64,000 nt of DNA from NCBI GenBank assembly GCA_031277215.1, contig JAITMR010000042.1:52781-116780 (forward strand), read 5' to 3'. Origin of the DNA: Burkholderiales bacterium (GTDB lineage Bacteria; Pseudomonadota; Gammaproteobacteria; Burkholderiales; Casimicrobiaceae). Every line of letters begins with the position of its first letter. Position 1 is the stretch's first letter. Of the stretch, positions 63,836 through 64,000 are shown piece by piece. A model generated the notes under the pieces. The model searched no databases, was not told where the DNA came from, and saw only the letters and a program-made list of their open reading frames with translations. Both the position numbers and the translations under genes were made by a program.

Positions 63836-63882
63836 TTCACGCGAAGGTACGGTGGAAGCTCCCTCCCCTTCAAGAGCCTGCC
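63836..63882. repeat. TTCACGCGAAGG plus CTCCCCTTCAAGAGCCTG block
   Basis: ATTCACGCGAAGGTACGG (about 63836-63853) followed by CCTCCCCTTCAAGAGCCTG (about 63862-63880): two of the three phrases of the composite block, next to a transposase end. Confidence 0.65.
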
Positions 63883-63922
63883 TGACCTTCCCTCGGTTTT
63901 TCGTTTCCCGTGCCCGTTTGAA

Positions 63923-64000
63923 TCATGCAGCCTTCTCCTGCGCGAGTTGCTTGTTGATCCAATCTTCCATGAACTTCATAGGGGAAGTGTATCCAAGCGC
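63923..64000 (-). CDS. IS3-type transposase, C-terminal end (cut by window edge)
   Basis: The minus-strand frame runs off the right edge and ends ALGYTSPMKFMEDW then INKQLAQEKAA and TGA. ALGYxSPxxFE/MEDW is the C-terminal signature of IS3-family OrfB (rve) transposases. Only 25 residues are visible, so completeness is unknown. Confidence 0.65.
   Translation of the reverse strand, partial: ALGYTSPMKFMEDWINKQLAQEKAA

Overview
The window looks like ordinary chromosome from a betaproteobacterium. The evidence is the gene content and order: yhbY divergent from rlmE-ftsH-folP-glmM, miaB...phoH-ybeY-corC-lnt, grpE-dnaK-dnaJ, a separate RlmL without an RlmK half, a small DUF3460-like protein, and a perfect CIRCE element upstream of rpoH. 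I cannot place it below class level. The pairing of paaK with iorAB and a possible Anr/Fnr box before gdhA hint at a metabolism that can work without oxygen. No rRNA, tRNA, CRISPR array or phage region was seen.

Layout. 1-5 kb: end of a TPR-like membrane protein, slyD, then a leftward group (rlmL, DUF3460-like, alpha/beta hydrolase, 2Fe-2S ferredoxin-like, VanZ-like). 5-11 kb: carAB with a promoter and terminator, then gdhA. 11-13.5 kb: a leftward OmpR/EnvZ-type pair. 13.5-14.6 kb: a decayed integrase and a dense cluster of short repeats. 14.6-24 kb: lysE-type exporter, then miaB, a lipoprotein metalloprotease, phoH, ybeY, corC and lnt. 24-29 kb: NUP-family protein, rpoH with CIRCE, DUF423 protein, SDR protein, rimO. 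29-39 kb: a type IV pilus minor-pilin operon (pilE-like, fimT-like, pilV, pilW, pilX, pilY1) that ends with a secreted RCC1-repeat beta-propeller and a terminator. 39-39.8 kb: two miniature inverted-repeat elements, one Correia-like. 39.8-42 kb: tyrosine phosphatase and dctA. 42-46 kb: grpE, dnaK, dnaJ with sigma-32 promoters. 46-49 kb: moaA, yhbY, rlmE. 49-58 kb: ftsH, folP, glmM, relA, uvrB. 58-64 kb: mobA, moeA, paaK, iorA, iorB, and the end of an IS3-type transposase.

Two themes link distant parts. The first is a heat-shock circuit that can be read from the DNA: a perfect HrcA operator lies on the rpoH promoter, while grpE and dnaK carry sigma-32 promoters and no CIRCE. The second is the intergenic space, which is filled with a small vocabulary of repeated phrases (GATCAG ladders, TCACGCGAAGG, CTTTGCGTTCTTTGCGGTTAA, CTCCCCTTCAAG, ATTCCC-N-GGGAAT palindromes). 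These appear in both orientations and have extended the reading frames of at least two genes. A near-identical copy of the mobA 3' end sits directly after moaA, joined to one of these repeats. Nothing here is clearly a complete new system. The best leads are the RCC1 protein in the pilus operon, the two miniature elements, the repeat vocabulary and the moaA/mobA scar.
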